A DNA stretch of 64,000 nt from Myrica gale (lineage: Eukaryota > Streptophyta > Magnoliopsida > Fagales > Myricaceae). How positions within the stretch are numbered: the stretch's first letter is position 1; each line of letters starts with the position of its first letter. The translations under genes and the position numbers were made by a program. Under the pieces are notes generated by a model. The model made no database searches and was not told where the DNA came from. It saw only the letters and a list, made by a program, of their open reading frames with translations. The DNA lies in contig OZ005620.1 in the NCBI GenBank assembly GCA_963930655.1, positions 19,039,001-19,103,000 of the forward strand. The letters run 5' to 3'. Shown one piece after another: positions 34,556-46,979 of the stretch.

Positions 34556-35513
34556 GATATTTGACTCGATTCACTCATCTCCTCCCTTATTTTGATTTTA
34601 TATTTTTGGTATTTGTTAAATATCTAAAAACAAGTAAAATAAATTACAAAATCTATTCGACAAGCAAACAAACGGACTTTAGCAGAAAGAAAGAAAAAAA
34701 AAATCTATCTCATTTGATCAACTGTACCAACAGCTATTATCTTTATAGACTGCATACATACAAAATGAAAAATTGCTTATTCTGCGTCGTGTCCAACCCA
34801 GTAAGCAGCAACTGCAGCCCTGTATAGCGCTAAGGTCAGATAAGGCTCTGCCGAGCCCAATTGGCATTGCTTTCTTGAGCCCAATTGGCATTGCTTTCTC
34901 GAGCCCATGATAGCAAATGGGAATTGCAGTTCACTCTTGCCGTAGGATTGCATAGCGCTTTTTTGTGTTTTTCCAAGGAAATATCTGATTGCACAGAACT
35001 TGATATTGAACAACTTTTGTATGTACGTTTGGAAATATATTTTTCCAATCGCAAAGCACTCGACGAGTATGCTTTCGATTGTATGGTATATAATATAGAG
35101 ATGAAAATGTTAAATTATTTGTGTTTTTCTTCATCATATGGGAAAAACTAAGATTCTTTAATTTGATAAGACTTTATAAAATATGGTAAATACTAAAATT
35201 AAATACCCTTTTCATCAGTAGATTATTAAACTTTTTCACTTTATATCCTAAATTATCAATTTTATTACATTTTTTATCTTTCAACACTAATAGTTTATCA
35301 CTAACACTGTCATAATTAATTTGGATGGAGATTGATATTTTGGTCAAACAAAATTATGATTTTTATTTTTATAATTTTTATTATTATATTTTATGTGGGA
35401 TAAAATTTTATTAAAATATTAATTTATTTTGAAATTAATTGAGTGGTGTAAAGTGTATAAGAGTTAGATAGTTAAAAAATTAAATATATGTCGAATGTTA
35501 CTAAATACTAACT
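34556..35513. other. Intergenic with a 24-bp tandem
   Basis: GAGCCCAATTGGCATTGCTT with its next four bases is tandemly repeated at 34853-34907 (two full copies and a partial third). Otherwise AT-rich with no gene. Confidence 0.55.
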
Positions 35514-36379
35514 TAGGTTGCGTTTGTTTTGCCTGAAAATGTCTTCTTTGAAAATATTTTCAACTTCTCATGTATTTGGTAGCGGCGAAAAATAGATGTC
35601 AAAAGAAAATGTCAAATTAGTCAATAGAAAATTTTACCCAGCATGGTTGAAAATGACTTACCCTTTCAAGGAGTATAATTCATTTTTCAAACTGTTCAAT
35701 TTTTTGTCGGGCTTTCTCATCCCCAATTTTGGCTAACTCAAAAACATCCAATTTTTGGAAAATCTGGCGACTTGGATTTTGTTTTAAATAAAATTATATT
35801 ATATTATAATTTTTAACTTTATCTAATATTATTATATTTTATTTATCAACATATAAATGCCCTAATTTTTTAAAGCCGCATATATAGCTGATGTGTCTGA
35901 AAATGAGCCACATATAAATTTTCCGTCCATAGAAGCAAATTTTTCGGCTTGTATTTTTTATTTATCTACATATAAATGGGACTTAATTATTATTATTATT
36001 ATTTAAAATCCATATATGTAGTTGATGTGTCTGAAAATTAGCCACATATAAATTTTTCGTCAGGCAAAATAAGTGGAGTCTTAAGATTCATAAATGGAGG
36101 AACCACATGTCTCAAAATAAAAAAATTTAAACATGATTCTCGATTTCAAAATAACATAAAACACAAATATGTGATATATATTTTCCCGTTATTTTTAATA
36201 TATTTATTGAAAAGGACAAATTAAAACTTTTACAAATATTTTAAAAAAAATTTAGATAACAATCAAACATTATATGCTCAATTTGTAATGAATTAGCTAA
36301 ATATACAAACTTGTTTAATTTTCTTTAAAAATATTGGAAATATTTTCTTATTTTCTTCAGCCGAAACAAACGCAGCCTA
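35514..36379. mobile_element. MITE-like element with inverted termini
   Basis: The left end TAGGTTGCGTTTGTTTTGCC and the right end (other strand) TAGGCTGCGTTTGTTTCGGC match at 17 of 20 positions. The interior is AT-rich and non-coding. Flanks TTA/TAA could be a diverged Tourist-type duplication, but this is not certain. Confidence 0.6.
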
Positions 36380-36552
36380 ATATTACAAAGCTTGTAAAAG
36401 AAAATCACCATAAACGATAAGACCGGCAGTCGCACTTTGGCGCTAGAGCCTACACACACACATAACTTATCTTCCAACGCTATCATTTCGACGGACAGAA
36501 ACCAAAGGCCCAGAGTACTTGGACACACAGGAACAGAGAGAGAGTGCGAGGC

Positions 36553-39500
36553 ATGACGCTCTCAGAGAGCGTTTCGGGGGCAAAGTTACTGCCTTCATGT
36601 GCAAGATATGGCAACTCATTTACCTGTTGTTGCTTGTTTTCACTGAGTTCGCGCTCGAAGAAGCAGAATTCCAAGCATTCTCGAGGAAACCCAAGTCCCA
36701 TTTTCTCCAGGTAGCTATGACTCCTGAATATCCATGCCCATATCTTGTACGGTTTAAGCCAAGCAAAAAGCTTTCGAACATAGTATCGGTAGATTCTCCA
36801 AGCAATTAGTGGGCGGCAGATACACTCCTAAGAGAATTACAGAATGTAAACAACAAAACCGGAAACAGAGAATCATTTCAGCTGCTGAAAGAAACTATTA
36901 CCTTTCTCTTGCAGGTATTCAAGCCAATGGTCTGCAACTACCACAAGCTCAGATAGACACGTAGTATTTCTTTGTTACTTTTTTTTCCCTTTTTGGTTTT
37001 TCAATTCCACTGTACGTTGTTTTTTTCATTTTAGAAAGTTCCAAAAGATTCTTATTTTGTTTTGTTTTTTATTTTAGGCCCAGTACAATATACAGAAAAT
37101 TTTCTTTTGTGTTTCAGTATTTTAAGTTGTGATGTGAACTCAGTTTTTCAGTAATTGCGATGAGGTTGTTTTCAGGAAAAAAAAAGTATATTAAACAGGG
37201 TGTTTTTGGTCTTCCTTGTTATTTATATCCCCTAATGATTCTTACGTAGTAAACCTGGTCAGTCTGGAAATTGCTTGATAAACACGAACTGAAATGAACT
37301 CGCCACTATATAGGATTAGTCCTGACTCTTCTTCCGTTTCAGTATTTAATGTAGTGAATATGAACACTGGGAGACTCCGAGTCCTTTTGTACACTTAATC
37401 CAAAACCTTGCGCCAGTGGATTTTGACCAAACAAGGCAACGAATAATGTCATATAACCACTCTCTTTTTTTACTACCGTCGTATGTGGGACTTGACTACA
37501 CTTAACCAGTCATACCTGAAGTTTATTCTCCAATGTTTACCCATAGATAGCACCGTCCACATGCATAGGCCTTGTTTTTCTGGTTTGCACGCATTGCTGG
37601 TAATTAACCGCCTAGGCTTCTTGTCATGTATTTTGATTGGAAATTTTAAATTTTGACGCAGGATTTGAGCCCTGGCTACAAGACCTGCAAATTGAATAAA
37701 CGATCAATGGCTGGAATGGATGATTGTTGTGCTTCATACCAATCACTGGCAGAGAATAATTCAAGAAGAGAATATCCCATAGCACCTCATATCCTTCCTT
37801 CTGATCATTCGGTCGCTGGTACTTTGAAGTTTCTGCTAATGTTTGGGCTACTTACACTTCAAGGCTCTCAACCGGCAGTTGCTCTTTCAGATATTGCCAG
37901 TGGGTTGCAGTCACTCCCTTATTTAGGGGACCTTGGTGACATTAGCACAGGTTTTGCTTCAGTTAGGAAAATCTCCCTGTAACTTAACTTATTCGAACTG
38001 ATGTTCTCATTGTATCCTAAGCCTAAATTGTGACCATTGTGATTTCGTAATTCAGAGATCATGATGGAAATTGACGCTTCTCTGTTAAACAATCACAACT
38101 GATATCTGTGTTGCTGCCCTTAAATTTTTAGGTCATTTTGCAAGTGTCAATATATACTTTCCTGCATTCTATGTTACCGAAATTTCTTTTCAATATATGT
38201 GAGAGGTACACCTCTAACATCTCATCCACCATAATCTTTCTGTTGCAGGCATTCTTGCTGATCTTTTTTTCAGAACTTGGAGACAAAACATTTTTTATTG
38301 CGGTAAGAGTGAATTGATTGGCAATTTGACACTAGCAAAACCCAACCACCAACTTTTTTTAAATACTAATATGCAAGCATGCTTCACTTATGGATACGAG
38401 CATTTTAGGTACATAGTTTGTCGTTTGTTTTCTGGCATGTATGCACCTCTAATTAGTTCTTATGAAGAGCATTGTCACTCACAGTTGTTTAACAGAGATA
38501 CTGCCTCACTAGAGACACTTTTTCGGTAATGCCTTTGCTATTTATCCCAGTTTACTTGGAAGTAAACAAGAGATCATGAATGAAAACAAAAGATGCATAA
38601 GGATTTATCGTTTTCTTTGACATCTTTGTGTAAATTCCCTGGTTTCACATCAAGATAGAATGTGAACGACCCTTCTAATTTTAATTTTTCGGTGCAGGCA
38701 CTTCTCGCAGCTAGGAACTCTGCTGCTGTTGTTTTTGTTGGGACTTTTGGTGCACTTGCGTATGTTATTTCATTTATTAATGGCTATTTAGATGTTCTCT
38801 GTATTGTCAACTCTCTCTCTCTTTCTTTGGCCAATGACTTCTATCTCAAGTTGTGCTTTCATCCTCCATAAGAATGACTAAGGGTGAGATCATAAATTTG
38901 ATATCCATTCAGTGCTTTTTTTTCACTAGTTTTGACTGTCCATGCTTTGTTTCAACTTGAGTTACCAATTGTTCACACTACTAGGCAAACCATTTTCACA
39001 AATATGTGTGAGCAATTTCATCTGCCTTGGCGAGTGCATGTTATTTGCATATGTAGTTTTAGACACAGCTAAATGATCCCCTTCTTAATTTTACACATAT
39101 ACATGTCCTAATCTCATCAAGTGAAGCCATGTTTCTCTTTATAATTTCTACCTTTGAAATATTTTATCAACTCGTTTCACTGTTAAGGACCAGTTATTGT
39201 GCATATTCTGAGCTATTTAAAATCAGTGTCTGTTTATCATGGGCAGGGCAATGACCATCATATCTGTTGTTCTCGGAAGAACTTTTCACTATGTTGATGA
39301 GATCCTACCATTCAGGTACTTTCCTTGAAATTCTATTTCACTTTATGAACTTGGGGTATGAAATTTACAAATGCTAGGCTATATATTCTACTAATGGGGA
39401 ATCCTATTAAATGCAGCAGCCGTACGGATCTATCACAGATATAGTTTAATTAATTTCACATGCGACATGTATTGTGTAAGATTCAAGTAATCGTATAATT

Positions 39501-42303
39501 GCAACCATTTATTTAAAAAAGAGTTGATCAGTCTGGATGGTTATGCCCCGTAGAAATTAAAAATTTGTGTGGAAATTGCGGGACAGTTATGACCTATATC
39601 ACAATGATTATTTATGTTTCAAGGAGATGCGTCTTCTATGTCTCTCTGTGTTGGTATAATTGTTTTATGGAAACTGTTCTTGGGATCTTTGAGGATTCTA
39701 GACTTCCTACCATATGAATATTACTCAGATATGCCAAATACTGCTTTCAGTTGAAAGTGAGATTTTAAACTCATTAGATGCTGTCCTGATGTTGTCTATT
39801 GACCACAGGTTTGGTGAAACTGACTTGCCTATAGATGACATTGCTGCAGTTTTCCTCTTGGTAAATTTCCTTTTTCTTATTCTTCAAAATACTTAGCTGG
39901 AAAGATTATATCACTTGTATCATAGATAAGAATTGTTCATTATTAGGCAATGAATCAACCATCAAAGCTCTAGAAACTCTATTTTTAAATGAAGTAAACT
40001 GTGCCTGTGTGCTACTTGCAATTGGTATAGGTCTATTTTGGGGTTTCCACCTTGCTTGATGCCACTTCAAGTGATAGTCCAAAAGCAGAAGATGAGCAGA
40101 AGGAGGTATATTTTTAACAAAAACTAAATTGGACTCTTCTCATTTTCTTTTTTGTCAAATGTTCTGCAACGCTTAGTCATATACACTTGCATGGAAGAAT
40201 CTAATTCTACTAAATGTTTTACATTTGAACCAGGCGGAGTTAGCTGTTTCAAAGTTTTCAGGAAATGGTGCTGGAATATTATCTGCTGCTAACACTATTA
40301 TCAGCACTTTCTTCTTGGTTTTTGTCGCTGAATGGGGTGACAAGTCCTTCTTTTCCACAATAGGTCAGTGACCGAGCCAAAACCCAGTAGTTATCATGTT
40401 GGTACATGGATAATTCACCATTTTCTTGAAATGGAATAATATGAAAGGATGCAAATTCTGTAAGCCATTTCTCTGCCCAGATGAATGACCAGATATAGGA
40501 TTATTCAAATTAAAGATGATGATCATTTGATAACAACAATAAGGTGGAACATTTGCGCCCATATGACATGGTTATTTTTTGTGCAATTTCTGATGCATCT
40601 AAAAGAAATTGTACTATTTAGAGTGTAGTTGTTGCAGAACAAAATGAACTCTGGACAAAGTATTTGATCAGGTCGCCAAGAAAGATAGGAAATGTTTGTT
40701 GTCATCTCCTGAAACTTGGAGAGCGAATCATAAAGATCATGGACATTACATTTATAACCTGGAATTTAAAGTAAACCATTAGCATAGCATGTAATGGACT
40801 TGCTTCAGGATTTGACGAAAAAAGGAGTAAACTGTTAGAAATGTGATAATAGTTGCAGAATACCATTTTAATCATTTTGGTTTTTTTGCTGTTTGATTTT
40901 CTTTTGAGTTTTCTCCACTTGTTTTCCTTCATATTATAATTTTCAATCGTTGTTTGTCTATCTCAGTGATCTCACAGCTTGAAAATGCAAAGTTTATAGA
41001 GGTTTAGGATCATATGATTACTTGGATCCATTGTAGCTGTTTAATTTGCAGTTGGCTAGTGGTACAGGAGACGGGTTCCATTTTTTTCCTGATGTAATCT
41101 TTTCTCTCTGTCGTATTAACACATATTTTGGCATGTTGTACAGCACTTGCTGCAGCATCTTCACCTCTTGGAGTCATTGGGGGAGCACTAGCTGGTCACA
41201 GCATTGCAACCTTGGTAAACTTTTTATTTTTTTCCTGCAAGCATCACTTTGAAGATCTAATAGTGATTTAGCAGTCACCAATTCTACATGTAAATTACAG
41301 ATTAGAGTTCAGCTGTGAGATTTAAATCTCTGTTGAATTTTCAATTGTTTATAGTTGGAAAGTCTTGCTTATAATGAAATATCTTTTTGCCATTAAAGCC
41401 TGTGATCATAGGCTGTAAATGCAAGATTTTGCATGTCAGCTGTCTGGAATTTATACACAAATTAATTCAGTTCCAGTTTCTATGCATTTTCTGAATTAGA
41501 TCAGCTTTTCCCCCCTATTGTTTTTTTCACAAGTATATATCTCACTATGTCGGCCTACTTTATGACAAATTCTTTTGAATGCAGCTTGCTGTTTTGGGAG
41601 GTTCTATAATGGGGACATTTTTGTCAGAGAAGGCAAGTTTTTAAGCTTTCAACCTTCATTCATGAGCTCTTAGAAATTCCCTGTCGTATTGCTCTTGTGA
41701 AGCTGAGCCATCGGTTTTATTCCATAAGACCTCCCCTGAACTTAAAGCTATTAACATTCCTAAGTAAGACGTCATATAGAAATCTTATTTCTGTCAAATA
41801 ATGCCACATACAGAACTTATTTTGTAGGAAGCACATTAAGACCAACGTACAGAATCTAGCCAATAAATCACTTCTTTATTAGAAGACCGACGGTCTACTA
41901 GACTACTAGGTACCCTAAGGAATCCAGGCATTGGATTTCTTCTGTCGTTGACAGACTTGCTGTCCAACAAAGTAGCTATAAAATTTAGCCACAGATGAGT
42001 CGCCAGTACATCGCCAGCATCACGGTGTACGTGCCTCAAAGAGGTCCACATAGTGGACCAACATGATCATGCAAGCAGATTTAAGTTCCCTCCCATGAGA
42101 CTTCCATAGTTGCAGCTACCACCACCATGCATCAGACACTTTCTACTATTCCGACTCACTGTTCACTTTTACTCTTGAGGAAACCCTTTTCCCAATAAGA
42201 AAATAAATGGTTTCTTTTGTTCCTTGTGCAGGCCATTGCTTATATTGGAGGTGTTCTGTTTCTTGTCTTTGCTGCAGTAACATTGGTTGAGATTGTGAAC
42301 TAG
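36553..42303 (+). CDS. Chloroplast GDT1/UPF0016 manganese transporter, PAM71/CCHA1-like
   Basis: Twelve coding exons, all in phase: 36553-36710, 36915-36960, 37662-37961, 38249-38302, 38698-38759, 39247-39315, 39809-39860, 40031-40105, 40234-40363, 41144-41214, 41585-41632, 42232-42303 (378 residues). Arabidopsis PAM71/CCHA1 moves Mn2+ (and Ca2+) across plastid membranes, supplying the oxygen-evolving complex. The N-terminus (MTLSESVSGAKLLP, rich in Ser, Cys, Lys and Arg, few acids) fits a plastid transit peptide. Before the transport domain lies LKFLLMFGLLTLQGSQPAVA. The two family signatures E-x-G-D-K-(T/S) are ELGDKT (177-182) and EWGDKS (305-310), each in a hydrophobic repeat, with an acidic linker (PKAEDEQKE) between. 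The protein ends FLVFAAVTLVEIVN. All introns are GT-AG except the one after exon 11, which starts GCAAGT. Exons 1-2 are less certain than 3-12. Confidence 0.92.
41633..42231 (+). other. GC-AG intron of the PAM71-like gene
   Basis: Exon 11 ends TCAGAGAAG and the intron opens GCAAGT, with acceptor CTTGTGCAG. The exon match (SEKAIAYIGG) requires this junction, so the donor is a non-canonical GC. Confidence 0.8.
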
Positions 42304-43591
42304 AAACTTTAAAACGAAAAGAAAACAAAATTCCCACGTTTTCTTCTTGATTAGAAGTTAAAAATTTTTGTTCTCGTAGAACATCAATTCCTTCCCGAAG
42401 TACTCTTGTAGCAGGGTGATTGTTTTGCTTACTCTTAATCGAAGTTCATGATTCTGGCTCTTGAAAACACCTTTTAGTACAATTTGATCCATCCTAAATG
42501 TAAAGGACATAACAGAAGGCAACAGCTAGTAATTGTTGAAGAACAATTGGGTGGTAAATGCTTTTTGGTTTTATTCGGGCCTTGTTCTTCTCTTTTTCTG
42601 CGTACTGCCATTGGCTTAACTCAGAAAGTGTCGCCACAGAAACCAAAAGAGAAACAAGAAAATCAAAAACGATTGAGTGCTGTCTTTTGCCTTTCCAATC
42701 TTGAATATCTGTCTTATTTTTTATTTTATTTTTAAAAGAAATGTTGGTCTAAGAGAAAGAAGCGTTATTATTCTCTCCTCTTTGTATGGTGGGGTAGAGA
42801 GGAACTTGAAGATAGACAATGTGTACACATGTGGAGGGCGCAGAGATAGGGAGGTGGCAAAATGTAGCCAACGTGGCACACCCTCGCCCATACGTTGACC
42901 CTTTTACGGAGAATCAAAAGAGTCCTAAAAGGATGATTGTGGAGGCAGATAAATCCCACTCCAACCCCCCACACCCCTTCTTTTTCCACTTCTGCTTCCA
43001 GTTCCAAGTTCCTTCTCTGCTTACCTGTCCAATGCTCCACTTCCTTTCTTTCCCTGCAAAAAAGAAAAATGTATAACCCTCCACTATTATTCGTTAAATT
43101 TTAAATACAACCTTAAATTAAACTATTTGTCATGGTTTTAACGACAGATCATGATTCCATTAGCATTCAAAGATGCCATTAGAATCTGAATGTGACAACT
43201 AGCATGATGCTAAGATTGGTTCCTAATTTTATTATCTATTGAATATTTATTTGTTTCTTACTCACCTTTTTATCTATTTTACTCGATGCTTATCGTTTTG
43301 TAATATTGGGTAAGAAAAAAAATATATTAAAATACCTTATCAAATATTAAATCAATTTTTGTTGCTTTACTTTTAATGAATTATTAAAAGACGAGAAAAT
43401 TTATTTATAATTTTGTATTCAAATTATATGGTGCAATTCAGAAAAAGATATATATTGTACTGTCTATTTGTCTCTTAATTTCATCATATAATTCATATAA
43501 AAAATTATATATATGATTTTTTTTATACCGAGGTCTTAAATTGAAGATAGAAAAAATAAAAAGAATAGTTTAAATTAGTTGGACAGACCAT
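42304..43591. other. 3' region of PAM71-like gene and intergenic DNA
   Basis: 3' UTR-like DNA to about 42700, then AT-rich unique sequence. Short frames at 42484-43076 have no protein character. Confidence 0.5.
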
Positions 43592-43770
43592 GGGGATGTT
43601 TGAGTGCGGAAATTTTGGGTATTGAGATTTGTAAAATATTAAAAAGTAAAAATATTTTATAGGAGTTGGTGAAAAAGTGAAGAAATTTTTTTTATTAAAT
43701 ATTATAATAATAAAAAATTAATAATTTTTTTAATATTAACCTCAAATAATTGAGGAGCGCAAACATCCTC
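43592..43770. mobile_element. Small MITE
   Basis: A 179-bp AT-rich element. The left end GGGGATGTTTGAGTGCGG and the right end (other strand) GAGGATGTTTGCGCTCCTC are imperfect inverted repeats. No clear target duplication. Confidence 0.5.
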
Positions 43771-43802
43771 GTATACCCATGTATATAGGAAGAATATAAC
43801 AT

Positions 43803-44060
43803 TAACCCCAAGGGGTTGGCCTGAGTGGTGAAGGCTTGGGGACCTAGGGGTTTGCTCCTCCTGAGGTCCCAAGTTCGAATCCTCTCAGGTGCAAACAACT
43901 TCTTGTGGTCACTCCCTCAGCGAAGCTGGACTTAACTGACATGTGTGGTTTGGCTGCACGGCCTGAGGTTTGCCATGATGTTTAGGCCATCTCGTGGACC
44001 AGATTCGTCCAAATTCGGTACACGTGGTTAGGTGCCGTCATAAAAAAAATAATAATAATA
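43803..44060 (+). mobile_element. tRNA-derived SINE
   Basis: Contains a Pol III A box TGGCCTGAGTGG (43817-43828) and, 43 bases on, a B box AGTTCGAATCC (43872-43882), as in tRNA-derived SINEs. A non-tRNA body follows (GCTGGACTTAACTGACATG to TTAGGTGCCGTCAT), then an A-rich tail of AAAAAAAATAATAATAATAA. ATAACAT words on both sides (about 43796 and 44059) may be the target duplication. It is not a functional tRNA gene, since the acceptor stem and anticodon arm do not fold as one. Confidence 0.75.
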
Positions 44061-46132
44061 ACATAAATTCAATATTCCCTAGCTCTATCTCTCACCAGAA
44101 GTAAACAAATAAATAAATCTTCTGCTATAAAAGAGCAACCAAAAGATCTTGTGGGACCCGTGTCATGTGCTCGAGGTTAATGACGATTGCCCAAAACCGA
44201 CAAGACAACCATGCAATATTACCAATCACAATAATAGTAATAATAATAATAGTATGTTTATGTCTATTTCTATGGGTTGTTTGTCAGGTGAAAGGCACGT
44301 GTTGTGAAAACCTTTCATGCGCGCCAAAGGGAACCGAATATAAATTAGCATATTCTTTATTTCAAGTATGCATGCTAAGCCAACTTGGTCTTCCCAATAT
44401 TCCAAATATTTTAATGAACAATATTAAATAATTTATAGCAAAATTGTATCTATTCCTTGGGTTTAAGTGTTTTTCTGAATATCCCGTATGCAAATTAGAA
44501 AGTTTGATTTGTATTATATTATAAATAAGAATTTTCTAGAGGATGATGCCTCAAAAAAATTATAATATAAAGTTGTCGTAAGTTATAACTCTCCTATATT
44601 TTTGATCTTTTTGTGACATAGTGATGTATATACAAATATATTCCAGTGTAAAGTAGTAAATATTAGAACAAAAGTTTTTTTTTAAGTTAATTTATTTTTG
44701 GAACAAAAGGGTTTTTTTTTTGTTAAAGTCAGGGGAAACCTTCTACGTATTTTCTTGGGAAAAAAAAAATTGGTGGGTCGATGGATCTCTTGCACTGTTC
44801 TATAGAAGACTGGCCATCGGACGGTGGACAATCATCCACGGGTACTTATGCGTCAAAATCTGATGGCTGGACTATAGAAAAGATGCCCTTTTCGGTCGCT
44901 TACAAAAATTCTTGACTTTTCAAAAAAAAAACGTTGGAAAATCGGGAGGGTGCGCTTGATCTCCCCTGAGCACCACTCTTTTCGAATTCGGGAAAAATTC
45001 TGTGCGGATTGCTTTTCTCGTAACAGAAACTCAGAAAACGACGTAGCTTTTCTTGATATTTTCGGTTTGGTCGTGGTTGGCAACTTGGCACAGAGTCGCC
45101 GCCACGCGTTAGTGAAGGTCGTGGCAGGAGGGGGCGAGGAAGGTATCATCTAAGGTTTTTAATTTTCAAGGATAACTACCGGTGATATTAAGAAATTGCA
45201 ACTTGGGACCCGCAGGCAGGTCCCTCGGTTTTCCCAAAGTAAAAAGGTTTTTGTGGGAGTTCGGGTGGGATCCAGGGGAAGAAGCACCAAAGCGCGGTGA
45301 CGAGCCGCTGCCGACTCGGTAAACGTCACGTCAGGTTGACGTCTCGGAATGGGTCGTGCGATACGAGAACGAACCGATCTCGCATCGCCACGCGACGCTA
45401 CCTAACTTGACCCATCGAAGCTGCCTCGGGATCGGATTGCAACCCGTGTTAGGTTTTCAAGGCTATTGACCCCGTGCGGCGAATGAATTAAGGACCAAAA
45501 GTCGAACAAATTCATCCAAACACAATTTTATTTGTATTATATTTTGGATGCATGAAGTGTTAAAAGACTTGTTTGTTTAGCCAAATATTTGGATCAGTAA
45601 AACACAATTTTAAAATTTTTAACTTTTAAATCAATACATTCTACTTTTTATAAATCCTAATAAATCTCAATAAAATAAAGATTTCTAAAATTTCAAAAAT
45701 ATTCCCCAAAATTTTGACAAACAAACCATACCAAGATATCCTCATGTTAGATGAGCCCGAAACGAACAACAAATATAATAACTGAACATTTCACTTTGGG
45801 CCTCAAATCACATGTTAATATTAATTTGAGAGTCTAAAATATTAAATTCTTAAACTATCAAACTTTATTATTATGGGTCCATAAATAAGATTTGACCGAC
45901 GAAGCTTTATTATATAGATAATTTATAACACAAGTGACATAAATTTGATTGTCATATCTTTTTTTAAGGTGTATAATGAATTTTAATAATTTAAAAATTT
46001 AATGTGACGAATTTAATAATTTAAATTTTTATATGATATTAACATTATATTATGGAATGCAAAGTGATTTTTTTCTCCTAATATATCAACATTTTGTCTT
46101 GCATGTTTATATGGGAAGCTAAATACATTTTA
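44061..46132. other. Intergenic; GC-rich island
   Basis: Mostly AT-rich. The stretch 45190-45490 is distinctly GC-rich (AGCGCGGTGACGAGCCGCTG and GATCTCGCATCGCCACGCG) with no long frame. It resembles retrotransposon-derived DNA, but I could not identify it. GTTTGTTT words near 45570 and AACAAACA near 45718 may bound another small MITE. Confidence 0.45.
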
Positions 46133-46133
46133 A

Positions 46134-46355
46134 GGGTTTGTTTGCAAAGTTAACTTTCCTAACAAATTTGAACTTTTAAAAGAATTTAGATGCAAACATT
46201 AATATTTGTCACAAATTTTATAAATTTTTTTAATTTTCATACCAAATAAGGAGCAGTAATAAATTGCTTTCACAAAATTCATTAAAACTCTAATCTATTC
46301 TAATTTTCAAAACATTACTAAAATTTTCTAAAAATTCCTAAATGCAAACAGGCCT
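46134..46355. mobile_element. Small MITE
   Basis: About 220 bp. Left GGGTTTGTTTGCAAAG, right (other strand) AGGCCTGTTTGCATTTAG. Non-coding; boundaries approximate. Confidence 0.45.
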
Positions 46356-46548
46356 CATACTACTAATAGGGAAAAAAAGTATAAAATATAGTAAAGACCA
46401 ATTAATATCCTCTCCGATTTGTTGTTCAATAGTCTAATTAAAAAAGAGGACAAAGACATAATAAATCAATCATTTTCATAGTTGAATATAAAAATCAAAT
46501 AGTTTAGGTCTCTTAGCTCCGTTGAGAACTTAAAGGATGTTATTCAAT

Positions 46549-46792
46549 GGGTATGGATTCCCTCCGAAGGAGAGATTTCCAAAGGCTACCAAAGGCATGG
46601 TCCAGATTAAAAAAGAAATAAATCAACGGTTATGATAAGTACACCTCATTTAATGAAAAAAAGACTAAAAAGTGCTTGTTCTATTCATTAAATGAGGTGT
46701 ACTTATCATAACCATTGATTTATTTCTTTTTTAATCTGGACCATGTCTTTGATAGCCTTTGGAAATTCCTCCTTCGGAGGGAATCCGTTCCC
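46549..46792. mobile_element. Hairpin MITE, Mutator-like, with 10-bp duplication
   Basis: A 244-bp element made almost wholly of two inverted arms of about 105 bases, nearly identical, around a loop of about 30 bases. The termini read GGGTATGGATTCCCTCCGAA and GGGAACGGATTCCCTCCGAA. The exact 10-bp duplication GTTATTCAAT (46539-46548 and 46793-46802) points to the Mutator superfamily. High arm identity and an intact duplication mean a recent insertion. A transcript across it would fold into a long double-stranded stem. Confidence 0.9.
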
Positions 46793-46979
46793 GTTATTCA
46801 ATAGCTCCAAAATATTTCTGTTGGGCACTTGTCCAAGATCAAGCAGCACTGTCATGTGCCTTTCAACCAATGATTAGTATAATTATTTGTAGCGATACCT
46901 AAATTGCCATTTATTTATACACTTATCCCATTAGGATTTAATTGTTAAAATTATACTATACAATTGGTATGTAGATAGG

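Noticed and set aside
43803..43890. A tRNA gene
   Set aside because: A and B boxes are present, but no complete cloverleaf; the unit continues into a SINE body with an A-rich tail.
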